From Elusimicrobiota bacterium (GTDB lineage: Bacteria; Elusimicrobiota; Elusimicrobia; UBA1565; UBA9628), in assembly GCA_016194625.1 (NCBI GenBank), contig JACQBB010000205.1, positions 1 through 5,627 of the forward strand: DNA of 5,627 bases. The letters are read 5' to 3'. Both the position numbers and the translations under genes were made by a program. Under the pieces are notes generated by a model. It saw nothing but the letters and a program-made list of their open reading frames with translations. It made no database searches and was not told the origin of the DNA. Shown piece by piece: positions 1 to 5,627 of the stretch. Positions within the stretch are counted from its first letter, which is position 1. Every line of letters starts with the position of its first letter.

Positions 1-837
1 GCGCTGTCCGACGACGGCCGCCCGGTGATGAACGCGGGCCTGTTCCGCCGCGCGCTGGAGTACGCGAACGACCTGGGGCTCCTCGTCATCGATCACTGCG
101 AAGACACGACCCTGTCCGCCGGAGCCTGCGCGCACGAAGGGGCCGCGGCCCTGCGCAAAGGCCTGAAGGGCGCGCCGTGGGCGGCCGAGACGGTCCAGGT
201 CATGCGCGACATCGCCCTCTCCGAGATGACCGGGGCCCGCGTGCACCTGGCGCACCTCTCCTGCGCCGCCTCCATCGCCGCCGTCCGCGACGCCAAGCGC
301 CGCGGCATCCGCGTCACCGCGGAAGCCTGCCCGCACCATTTCGCGCTCAGCGACGACATGATCCCCGGCTATGACGCCGATTGGAAGATGAATCCGCCCC
401 TGCGCGAGAAGGACGACCGCGCGGCGCTGGTGGACGCCATCGCCGACGGCGCCATCGACGCGATCGCCACCGACCACGCGCCGCACGGCTGCGCGGCCAA
501 GTCGCTCGGCTTCGACACCGCGCCGTTCGGGGTCATCGGCCTGGAGACCTCGCTCGCCGTCGCGCTCACCGCCCTGTACCACACCAAGGCCGTGACCAAG
601 CGCGACCTGGTGAGCCGGATGTCCACGGCCCCCGCCGCCCTGCTCGGCCTCAAGTCCAAGGGCACGCTCGCGCCGGGCGCCGACGCCGACCTCGCGCTCG
701 TGGACCCGGACGCCGCGTGGACGCCTGAGGCCCCGTTCGCGTCGAAGAGCCGGAACTCCCCCTACGTCGGCCGCCGCCTGAAGGGCCGCGTCCTGCGCAC
801 CTTCGTCGCCGGCCGCGAAGTCTCCCATGCTCTATGA
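1..837 (+). CDS. pyrC: Dihydroorotase, type I (PyrC), 5' end missing
   Basis: Zinc amidohydrolase that interconverts N-carbamoyl-aspartate and dihydroorotate, the third step of UMP synthesis, in the cytosol. The frame is open from base 1, so the start and the N-terminal metal-binding HxH lie upstream; about 140-150 residues are missing compared with the roughly 430-residue Bacillus-type family. Numbering from the window edge, the visible family landmarks are SDDG at residues 3-6 (the conserved metal-ligand aspartate region), HCED with the zinc-ligand histidine at 32, AHLS with the second histidine at 85, EACPHH just after residue 100, KMNPPLR near 130, and ATDHAPH with the catalytic aspartate at 158. 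The C-terminal part carries the usual GxLxxGxDADLALVDP strand and a KSRNSPYVG segment before the TGA at 835-837. ATG and GTG codons near bases 25-30 are internal and not the start. The stop overlaps pyrD by 11 bp. Identification is firm; only the 5' end is unknown. Confidence 0.96.
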   Translation, partial: ALSDDGRPVMNAGLFRRALEYANDLGLLVIDHCEDTTLSAGACAHEGAAALRKGLKGAPWAAETVQVMRDIALSEMTGARVHLAHLSCAASIAAVRDAKRRGIRVTAEACPHHFALSDDMIPGYDADWKMNPPLREKDDRAALVDAIADGAIDAIATDHAPHGCAAKSLGFDTAPFGVIGLETSLAVALTALYHTKAVTKRDLVSRMSTAPAALLGLKSKGTLAPGADADLALVDPDAAWTPEAPFASKSRNSPYVGRRLKGRVLRTFVAGREVSHAL

Positions 838-1828
838 GCTCCTCAAGCCCCTGCTCTTCCGCCTCGGCGCCGAGACGGCGCACGACGAGGTCTCGGGGCT
901 GATGTCGCTCCTGGCCCCGATCCCGGGAGCCGGGGCGGTCGTGTCGGCGCTGACCGGACCGTCGGCGCAGGGCCTCGAGAAGACCGTCTTCGGCGTCCGC
1001 TTCCCCAACCCCGTCGGCCTGGCCGCCGGCTTCGACAAGGACGGGCGCCTCGTCCCGGTCCTGCCCGCGCTCGGCTTCGGATTCTTGGAGATCGGCTCGG
1101 TCACGCTCGAGCCCCAGCCCGGCAACCCGAAGCCCCGCATGTTCCGCCTGCCCGGGTCGCGCGCGGTGCTCAACCGCATGGGCTTCAACAGCGAGGGCGC
1201 GCGCGCCGTCGCCCGCAGCCTCGCGTCGCAGGAGAAGTGCCCCGTCCCGCTCGGCGTCAACCTCGGCCTGAACAAGGGGACCGAGCCCGCGAAGGCGCCG
1301 GCCGCCTACGCGCGGACCTTCCGCATCCTCGCCGCCTACGGCGACTACTTCGTCGTGAACGTCTCCTCGCCGAACACCCCGGGACTGCGCGACCTGCAGA
1401 AGGTGACGGAGCTCGCCGCGATCCTGGAGGCGGTGCAGGCGGCGAACGCGGCGAAGAAGCCCGTGCTGCTGAAGCTGTCCCCGGACATGGCCGACGAGGA
1501 CTTCGCCGCCGCGGTCGCGACCGCCGAGAAGCTCGCGCAGGGCCTGGTCGTGTCGAACACCACGGTCGCCCGCGACGGAGTCGACGCCCAGTGGGAATCC
1601 GAGGCCGGCGGCGTGTCGGGCGCCCCGCTGAAGGCCCGCGCGCTCGCGCTGACCAAGAAGGCGCGGAGCCTGACGACGCTGCCCATCGTCGGCGTCGGCG
1701 GCATCGAGACCGCGGTGGACGCGAAGGAGCGTCTCGCCGCCGGCGCGGACCTCGTCCAGCTCTACACGGCGATGATCTACGGCGGGCCGGCGACCGCCAA
1801 GCGGATCGCCCGCGGACTGAAGCCATGA
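827..1828 (+). CDS. pyrD: Dihydroorotate dehydrogenase (quinone), class 2 (PyrD)
   Basis: FMN flavoenzyme that oxidises dihydroorotate to orotate and passes the electrons to respiratory quinone at the inner face of the cytoplasmic membrane. The 333 residues match the roughly 336 of the E. coli class 2 enzyme. An N-terminal helical extension (MLYELLKPLLFRLGAETAHD, residues 1-20) corresponds to the membrane-associating, quinone-tunnel region that class 1 enzymes lack. FMN-barrel motifs follow: AAGFDKDG (66-73), EIGSVT and QPGNPKPRMFRL, LNRMGFN, NVSSPNTPGLR (178-188) with the class 2 catalytic base Ser181 and Asn178/Asn183, LLKLSPD, SNTT, and the phosphate-binding GVGGI followed by AAGADLVQLYTAMIYGGP. 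The start at 827 aligns with the E. coli N-terminus and overlaps the pyrC stop by 11 bp; no strong Shine-Dalgarno is seen, so translation is probably coupled to pyrC. No pyrK-like electron-transfer subunit is next to it, as expected for class 2. The stop overlaps the pyrF start as ATGA. Confidence 0.97.
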   Translation: MLYELLKPLLFRLGAETAHDEVSGLMSLLAPIPGAGAVVSALTGPSAQGLEKTVFGVRFPNPVGLAAGFDKDGRLVPVLPALGFGFLEIGSVTLEPQPGNPKPRMFRLPGSRAVLNRMGFNSEGARAVARSLASQEKCPVPLGVNLGLNKGTEPAKAPAAYARTFRILAAYGDYFVVNVSSPNTPGLRDLQKVTELAAILEAVQAANAAKKPVLLKLSPDMADEDFAAAVATAEKLAQGLVVSNTTVARDGVDAQWESEAGGVSGAPLKARALALTKKARSLTTLPIVGVGGIETAVDAKERLAAGADLVQLYTAMIYGGPATAKRIARGLKP

Positions 1829-2532
1829 CCCAGGTCATCGTGGCGTTGGACGTGGAGACGATCAAGCGCGAGGAGGAGCTGCTGCGCGCGCTGAAGGACT
1901 GCATCGTCTGGTACAAGGTCGGCCTGCGGCTGTTCACCGCGCACGGCAAGCGCGCGGTGGACCTGGTCCACAAGGCCGGCGGCAAGGTGTTCCTGGACCT
2001 GAAGCTCCACGACATCCCGCAGACGGTCGCGCACGCGGTGCAGGAGGCGCAGCGCCTCGGCGTCGAGTCGGTGTCCCTGCACCTGATGGGCGGGCCGGAC
2101 ATGGTGCGCGCCGCCGCCGAGGTCTCGCCGCGGCCGAAGCTGTGGGGCGTGACCGTGCTCACCAGCATGTCGCCCAAGGACGTGAAGCTGTTCCACCCGG
2201 GCGCGCGCGTGCCGACGCTGGTGAAGACGCTCGCCAAGGCCGGCTGGGTCGCCGGCGCGGACGCGACGATCTGCTCGGCGCAGGAGGTCGGCTATCTGCG
2301 CAAGCAGCTGCCGCACCTCGACATGAAGTTCGTGACCCCCGGCATCCGCCCCAAGGGCGCCGCGCTCAACGACCAGTCGCGCGTGATGACGCCCGGCGAG
2401 GCGGCCGCGCTCGGCATCGATTTCATCGTCGTCGGACGCCCGATCACGCACGCGCCGGACCCCCGCAAGGCCGCGCTCGACATCCTCGCCGAGATGCAGG
2501 CCGCGGTCCCGAGCGCGCTGGAGAGAGAATGA
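1825..2532 (+). CDS. pyrF: Orotidine 5'-phosphate decarboxylase (PyrF)
   Basis: Cofactor-free TIM-barrel enzyme that decarboxylates OMP to UMP, the last step of de novo UMP synthesis. It has 235 residues, the normal size for the short bacterial family. Visible motifs in order are VALDV with the substrate-contacting Asp9, WYKVG with Lys31, the catalytic signature FLDLKLHDIP (56-65) with Asp58, Lys60 and Asp63, SLHLMGG, VTVLTSM, VTPGIRP (170-176), and VVGRPIT with the phosphate-binding Arg205. The catalytic D-K-D set is complete, so it should be active. The ATG at 1825 is chosen because it overlaps the pyrD stop as ATGA and the protein begins one strand before the first motif. The same frame is open back to 1237 inside pyrD, but that upstream part translates to low-complexity Arg/Gly-rich sequence and is not part of the protein. 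The site before the ATG has no clear Shine-Dalgarno, which points to coupled re-initiation. Confidence 0.97.
   Translation: MTQVIVALDVETIKREEELLRALKDCIVWYKVGLRLFTAHGKRAVDLVHKAGGKVFLDLKLHDIPQTVAHAVQEAQRLGVESVSLHLMGGPDMVRAAAEVSPRPKLWGVTVLTSMSPKDVKLFHPGARVPTLVKTLAKAGWVAGADATICSAQEVGYLRKQLPHLDMKFVTPGIRPKGAALNDQSRVMTPGEAAALGIDFIVVGRPITHAPDPRKAALDILAEMQAAVPSALERE
2520..2523 (+). promoter_or_regulatory. Shine-Dalgarno for pyrE
   Basis: GGAG, within the purine run GGAGAGAGA at the end of pyrF, sits 5 bases before the ATG at 2529. It supports this start, which overlaps the pyrF stop as ATGA, over any start further upstream in the same open frame. Confidence 0.7.
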
Positions 2533-3107
2533 CCGCGAACGTCGAAGAGCTGTTCGTGAGGCACGGCGCCCTGCTCAAGGGCCACTTCCTGCTGTCGTCG
2601 GGGCTGCACAGCGACCGCTACCTGCAGTGCGCGCTGGTCCTGGCGGAGCCGAAGGCGGCGGAGGAACTGGGGACCGCCCTGGCGGAGAAGCTCTCGATCC
2701 GCCCCGACCTGGTCGTCTCGCCGGCGATGGGCGGCCTGATGATCGGCCACGAGGTCGCGCGCGCCCTGGGCGTGCGCCACTTCTTCACCGAGCGCGTCGA
2801 CGGGACCGTGCTCCTGCGCCGCGGCTTCGCGCTGAAGCCCGGCGAGAAGGTCCTCGTCGTCGAGGACGTGGTGACGACCGGCAAGTCCACCAAGGAGGTC
2901 TTCGAGGTGGTCCGCGCCGCCGGCGCGACGGTGGCCGGCGCGTGCTCCATCATCGACCGCTCCGAGGGCAAGGCCGCCCTGGGCGTGCCCTACGCCGCGC
3001 TGTGGACCGTGTCCGTCCCCGCCTGGACCCCGGACGCCTGCCCGCCGTGCAAGGCCGGCGTCCCCGCCGTGAAGCCCGGAAGCCGCAAGGAGATCAAGCA
3101 TGCCTAG
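2529..3107 (+). CDS. pyrE: Orotate phosphoribosyltransferase, Thermus-type (PyrE)
   Basis: Transfers phosphoribose from PRPP to orotate to give OMP, the step before PyrF. It has 192 residues. The type I phosphoribosyltransferase fold is marked by the PRPP-binding loop VLVVEDVVTTGKST (108-121) with acidic Glu112-Asp113. The N-terminal FLLSSGLHSDRY segment and the SPAMGGLMIGHEVAR region fit the OPRT subfamily seen in Thermus and relatives. So does the C-terminal CPPCKAGVPAVKPGSR (171-186), a hallmark of that subfamily which E. coli PyrE lacks. The flexible catalytic loop of the E. coli type (RKEAKDHG) is replaced by ERVDGTVLLRRGF (88-100), as is usual for this subfamily. The start is supported by an ATGA overlap with pyrF and a GGAG site. 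The stop lies 8 bases inside purM. Clustering with pyrC, pyrD and pyrF fits orotate rather than another purine or pyrimidine base as substrate. Confidence 0.94.
   Translation: MTANVEELFVRHGALLKGHFLLSSGLHSDRYLQCALVLAEPKAAEELGTALAEKLSIRPDLVVSPAMGGLMIGHEVARALGVRHFFTERVDGTVLLRRGFALKPGEKVLVVEDVVTTGKSTKEVFEVVRAAGATVAGACSIIDRSEGKAALGVPYAALWTVSVPAWTPDACPPCKAGVPAVKPGSRKEIKHA
3087..3092 (+). promoter_or_regulatory. Shine-Dalgarno for purM
   Basis: AAGGAG lies in the last codons of pyrE, 7 bases before the ATG at 3100. It is the best ribosome-binding site in the window and fixes the purM start inside the pyrE 3' end. A strong independent site at the pyr-to-pur switch suggests purM translation relies less on coupling than the pyr genes do. 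Confidence 0.8.
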
Positions 3108-4080
3108 CGCGACCCTCACCTATAAAAAATCCGGCGTCGACATCGACCTGGCCGACAAGCTGGTCGACCACATCGCCAAGAAGGCTCCGGCGATCGGAGG
3201 CTTCGCGGGGCTGTTCCCGCTGAACCTGAAGGGCGACGGCCCCTGGGAGCTGGTCGCTTGCACCGACGGCGTGGGCACCAAGCTGAAGCTCGCCTTCGCG
3301 CTCGACAAGCACGACACCATCGGCATCGACCTGGTCGCGATGTCGGTCAACGACCTGGTGTGCTGCGGCGGCAAGCCGCTGATCTTCCTGGACTACTACG
3401 CGACGGGCAAGCTCGACCTGAAGCGCTCGAAGAAGATCATCGACGGCATCATGGAGGGCTGCCGGCAGGGACGCTGCGTCCTGCTCGGCGGCGAGACGGC
3501 CGAGATGCCCGGCATGTACCCCGAGGGCGAGTACGACCTGGCGGGCTTCGCGGTGGGCGTGGTCAACCGTCACGAGGTCATCGACGGCTCCAAGATCTTC
3601 CCCGGCGGCCTGATCCTGGGCCTGCCGTCGTCGGGCCGGCACTCGAACGGCTACTCGCTGATCCGCGCGGCGTTCAAGGGCAAGGACCTGGCGCGCTGGG
3701 GCAAGACGCTCCTCACCCCCACCCGCATCTACGTCGACGAGATCATGGCCCTGCAGGAGGCGTTCCGCAAGGAGGAGCGCATCATCCTGGGACTGTCGCA
3801 CATCACCGGCGGCGGCCTGGTCGAGAACGTCCCCCGCATCCTGCCGCGCGGCCGCAAGGCGGTGTTCCGCAAGAGCGCCTGGAAGCGCCCCGCGGTGTTC
3901 GACGAGATCCAGAAGCGCGGCAACGTCCCCGAGAAGGAGATGTGGCGCACCTTCAACATGGGCGTGGGCATGGTGATCGTGATCCGGCCCGACAGCCTGG
4001 AGCTGGCCAAGCGCGTGCTGCCCGAGGCGCGCCTCATCGGCGAGATCGTCGAGGGCAAGCACGAGGTCGAGATCGTCTAG
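3100..4080 (+). CDS. purM: Phosphoribosylformylglycinamidine cyclo-ligase (AIR synthetase, PurM)
   Basis: ATP-dependent closure of the imidazole ring: FGAM to AIR, step five of IMP synthesis. The protein has 326 residues, slightly shorter than E. coli PurM (345), mainly through a compressed N-terminal segment and short C-terminus. Family motifs are all present in order: SYK-like TYKKSGVDID near 7-16, GGFAGLF (33-39), CTDGVGTKL (54-62), DTIGIDLVAMSVNDLV (72-87), FLDYYATGKLD, GGETAEMPGMY (130-140), SSGRHSNGYSL (177-187) where E. coli has SSGPHSNGYSL, HITGGGLVENVPR (234-246) and TFNMGVGM (284-291). The start is fixed by a strong AAGGAG site and overlaps the pyrE stop by 8 bp. Codons 8-10 are TAT-AAA-AAA, AT-rich against a very GC-rich background. 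The stop at 4078-4080 is followed after 7 bases by the PurN-PurH fusion, giving the Bacillus-like purM-N-H order. Confidence 0.97.
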   Translation: MPSATLTYKKSGVDIDLADKLVDHIAKKAPAIGGFAGLFPLNLKGDGPWELVACTDGVGTKLKLAFALDKHDTIGIDLVAMSVNDLVCCGGKPLIFLDYYATGKLDLKRSKKIIDGIMEGCRQGRCVLLGGETAEMPGMYPEGEYDLAGFAVGVVNRHEVIDGSKIFPGGLILGLPSSGRHSNGYSLIRAAFKGKDLARWGKTLLTPTRIYVDEIMALQEAFRKEERIILGLSHITGGGLVENVPRILPRGRKAVFRKSAWKRPAVFDEIQKRGNVPEKEMWRTFNMGVGMVIVIRPDSLELAKRVLPEARLIGEIVEGKHEVEIV

Positions 4081-4083
4081 AGG
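4079..4083 (+). promoter_or_regulatory. Probable Shine-Dalgarno for the purN-purH fusion
   Basis: AGAGG overlaps the purM stop codon and is followed by CCCC and the ATG at 4088. The 4-base spacing is a little short, but it is the only purine-rich site near this start, and the encoded protein begins exactly where PurN proteins do. Confidence 0.5.
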
Positions 4084-4087
4084 CCCC

Positions 4088-5627
4088 ATGGAAAAGATCG
4101 CGGTCTTCGCGTCCGGAGAAGGGACGAACCTGCAGGCCCTGCTCGACGCCTGCGCCGACGGGCGCGTGCGCGGCGAGGTGGCCCTCGTCGTCTCGAACAA
4201 GCCCGAGGCCGGCGCCCTGCGCCGCGCCCAGCGCGCCGGCGTGGCGACCTTGGTCTCCGCGCCCGCCGACTTCGCGACGCCGGACGAGTACGGCGCCTAC
4301 CTGGCGCACGAGTGCAAGAAGCGCGAGGTCGGCCTGGTCTGCCTCGCCGGCTTCATGCTCAAGCTCAAGCCGACTCTGCTCAAGGCCTTCCCGGGCCGCG
4401 TCCTGAACATCCACCCCTCCCTGCTGCCGTCGTTCGGCGGCCAGGGCATGTACGGGATGAAGGTGCACGAGGCGGTGCTCGCCGCCGGCGTGAAGGTGAC
4501 CGGCGCGACCGTCCATCTGGTGGACGAGGAGTACGACCGCGGCCCCGTCATCCTGCAGGCCGCCGTGCCCGTGCTGGCCGACGACACCCCGCAGACGCTC
4601 TCCGCGCGCGTGCGCGCCCAGGAGCACTTCATCTACCCGAAGGCCGTCGGCCTGTTCTGCGACGGCCGCGTGAAGGTCGCCGACCGCCGCGCCGAGGTCT
4701 CGCCGTCGCCGCTCGACGCGACCGCCCGCGTGCGCCGCGCGCTGATCTCGGTCTCCGACAAGACCGGCGTCGTCGAGCTGGCGCGCGGCCTGCACGAGCT
4801 GGGCGTCGAGGTCGTCTCCACCTCCGGCACCGCGAAGGCGCTCGTCGAGGCGGGCGTGCCGATCCGCCCGCTCGACACGATGACCGGCTTCCCCGAGATC
4901 CTGGACGGGCGCGTGAAGACCCTGCACCCGAACGTGCACGGCGCCATCCTCCTGCGCCGCAAGGACCCGAAGCAGGCGCGCGAGGCCGAGCTGTACGGGC
5001 TGGAGCCCATCGACCTGGTCGTGGTGAACCTGTACCCGTTCGCGAAGACCGTCGCCGCGGCGAAGTCCCCGTACGAGCAGGCGGTCATCGAGCAGATCGA
5101 CATCGGCGGTGTCGCGCTGATCCGCGCGGCCGCGAAGAACTTCGAGGACGTGGCGGTGCTGACCTCTCCCGCCGACTACGGCGCGACGCTCGCCGAGCTG
5201 GCCGCCGCGCAAGGGCGCCTGTCGGAGGGGACGCGCAAGAAGCTGGCGCTGGCCGCGTTCCGCCACACCGCCGACTACGACGGCATGATCGCCAAGTCCT
5301 GGTGCGGCGAGATCAAGGCCGAGGAGTGCGCCGAGCAGTTCCCGCCGGTCATGCACGCGCGCCTGTCGAAGGTGCAGGACCTGCGCTACGGCGAGAACCC
5401 GCACCAGAAGGCCGCGCTGTACGCCAACGAGAACGGCATGGCCTTCACCCAGCTCCACGGCAAGGAGCTCTCCTACAACAACCTGCTCGACGCGTCCGGC
5501 ACCTGGGACGCCGTGTCCGATTTCGTCGAGCCGGCCGCGGTCGTGTTCAAGCACGTGACGCCCGCCGGCGTCGCCGTCGGCGAGACCATCGACCAGGCCT
5601 TCGACCGCGCCTGGGCCTGCGACCCGC
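4088..5627 (+). CDS. purNH: PurN-PurH fusion: GAR transformylase joined to AICAR transformylase/IMP cyclohydrolase, 3' end missing
   Basis: One frame, open for 513 codons to the window edge, encodes two purine enzymes. Residues 1 to about 197 are a complete PurN (GAR + 10-formyl-THF to FGAR): SGEGTNLQALL near the start, VSNK, LAGFM, the catalytic LNIHPSLLP with Asn107 and His109, GATVH with His143, and Asp150 in YDRGPVILQ, ending with QEHFIYPK and DGRVKV. A linker of about 18 residues follows. From about 216, PurH begins with RRALISVSDKTG. IMP-cyclohydrolase landmarks are GRVKTLHP (Arg275, Lys277), NLYPF (Tyr316), DIGG (Asp338), AAAKN (Lys350) and RYGENPHQ (Arg433). The transformylase domain has begun with SYNN and FKHVTPAG (Lys488, His489). 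Roughly 220-240 PurH residues should lie beyond the window. All key residues visible in both halves are kept, so both should work. The 7-bp gap after purM implies co-transcription. The join could be a sequencing error only if a frameshift removed a stop, and codon bias across the linker argues against that. Confidence 0.93.
   Translation, partial: MEKIAVFASGEGTNLQALLDACADGRVRGEVALVVSNKPEAGALRRAQRAGVATLVSAPADFATPDEYGAYLAHECKKREVGLVCLAGFMLKLKPTLLKAFPGRVLNIHPSLLPSFGGQGMYGMKVHEAVLAAGVKVTGATVHLVDEEYDRGPVILQAAVPVLADDTPQTLSARVRAQEHFIYPKAVGLFCDGRVKVADRRAEVSPSPLDATARVRRALISVSDKTGVVELARGLHELGVEVVSTSGTAKALVEAGVPIRPLDTMTGFPEILDGRVKTLHPNVHGAILLRRKDPKQAREAELYGLEPIDLVVVNLYPFAKTVAAAKSPYEQAVIEQIDIGGVALIRAAAKNFEDVAVLTSPADYGATLAELAAAQGRLSEGTRKKLALAAFRHTADYDGMIAKSWCGEIKAEECAEQFPPVMHARLSKVQDLRYGENPHQKAALYANENGMAFTQLHGKELSYNNLLDASGTWDAVSDFVEPAAVVFKHVTPAGVAVGETIDQAFDRAWACDP
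4679..4732 (+). other. Interdomain linker of the PurN-PurH fusion
   Basis: Residues 198-215 join the PurN tail to the first PurH strand. The stretch is short, rich in Ala, Arg, Ser, Pro and Asp, and predicted by eye to be flexible. All 18 codons end in G or C, matching the coding bias of both flanking domains, and there is no in-frame stop. The last codon, GTG at 4730, is the only plausible separate start for PurH, but no purine-rich ribosome site precedes it at a suitable distance. Confidence 0.75.

Noticed and set aside
1237..1824. A long in-frame upstream extension of pyrF through pyrD.
   Set aside because: It translates to Arg/Gly-rich shadow sequence out of frame with pyrD. The real PyrF begins at 1825, at the ATGA overlap.
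2142..2528. An in-frame upstream extension of pyrE through the 3' half of pyrF.
   Set aside because: It is a frame-shifted shadow of pyrF with no recognisable protein. The GGAG site and ATGA overlap place the pyrE start at 2529.
3121..3126. TATAAA as a possible -10 promoter element.
   Set aside because: It lies inside the purM coding sequence downstream of the start codon, and no -35-like element is found at about 17 bases upstream. The A-rich codons explain it.
4081..4087. A possible terminator or promoter between purM and purN-purH.
   Set aside because: Only 7 bases separate the genes, with no hairpin or T-run, so there is no room for either.
3258..4406. A 382-residue plus-strand frame overlapping purM and purN.
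   Set aside because: It is Arg/Pro/Gly-rich shadow sequence in a different frame from PurM and PurN, both of which are unambiguous by motif.
4034..5554. A 506-residue open frame on the minus strand opposite purN-purH, and a 368-residue one at 3094-4200 opposite purM.
   Set aside because: Both are low-complexity translations rich in Arg, Ala, Leu, Gly, Val and His, lying exactly opposite well-identified genes. Long antisense frames are expected where codons end almost always in G or C, because stop codons are rare in that frame.
1..5627. Search by eye for CRISPR repeats, insertion-sequence ends, tRNA or rRNA genes, riboswitches and toxin-antitoxin or phage-like genes.
   Set aside because: Every base outside one 7-bp gap is within an identified housekeeping gene, and no direct or inverted repeat pattern or structured RNA signature was apparent.

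Overview
The window is a tightly packed, single-strand (+) stretch of housekeeping nucleotide-biosynthesis genes with essentially no non-coding DNA. The base composition is very GC-rich, with third codon positions almost all G or C. It is clearly bacterial. The gene set is a type I (Bacillus/multifunctional-type) dihydroorotase, a quinone-linked class 2 dihydroorotate dehydrogenase, a Thermus-type orotate phosphoribosyltransferase, and a purM-purN-purH order. This suggests a respiring high-GC bacterium, perhaps from an environmental phylum such as Elusimicrobiota or a similar lineage. The phylum is a low-confidence guess, because nothing in the window fixes it.

Layout, left to right: the 3' two-thirds of pyrC (open at the left edge), pyrD, pyrF, pyrE, purM, and then a reading frame starting at 4088 that runs off the right edge. 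That frame encodes a complete PurN followed, without a stop, by PurH. Junctions are: pyrC/pyrD overlap 11 bp, pyrD/pyrF overlap 4 bp (ATGA), pyrF/pyrE overlap 4 bp (ATGA), pyrE/purM overlap 8 bp, and purM/purN-purH a 7-bp gap. The genes are therefore almost certainly one transcript with coupled translation. Its promoter and terminator lie outside the window.

Functionally, PyrC makes dihydroorotate and PyrD oxidises it to orotate at the membrane using quinone. PyrE adds phosphoribose from PRPP to give OMP, and PyrF decarboxylates OMP to UMP. The downstream genes belong to IMP synthesis: PurM closes the first imidazole ring to AIR, PurN formylates GAR, and PurH formylates AICAR and closes the second ring to IMP. 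The operon therefore joins late pyrimidine synthesis to purine synthesis, two pathways that share PRPP.

The most notable feature is the PurN-PurH fusion, which would put both 10-formyl-tetrahydrofolate-dependent transformylases of the purine pathway on one polypeptide. I see no mobile element, CRISPR array, RNA gene or novel defence-like system here. The window is core metabolism with an unusual fusion and an unusual pyr-pur linkage.
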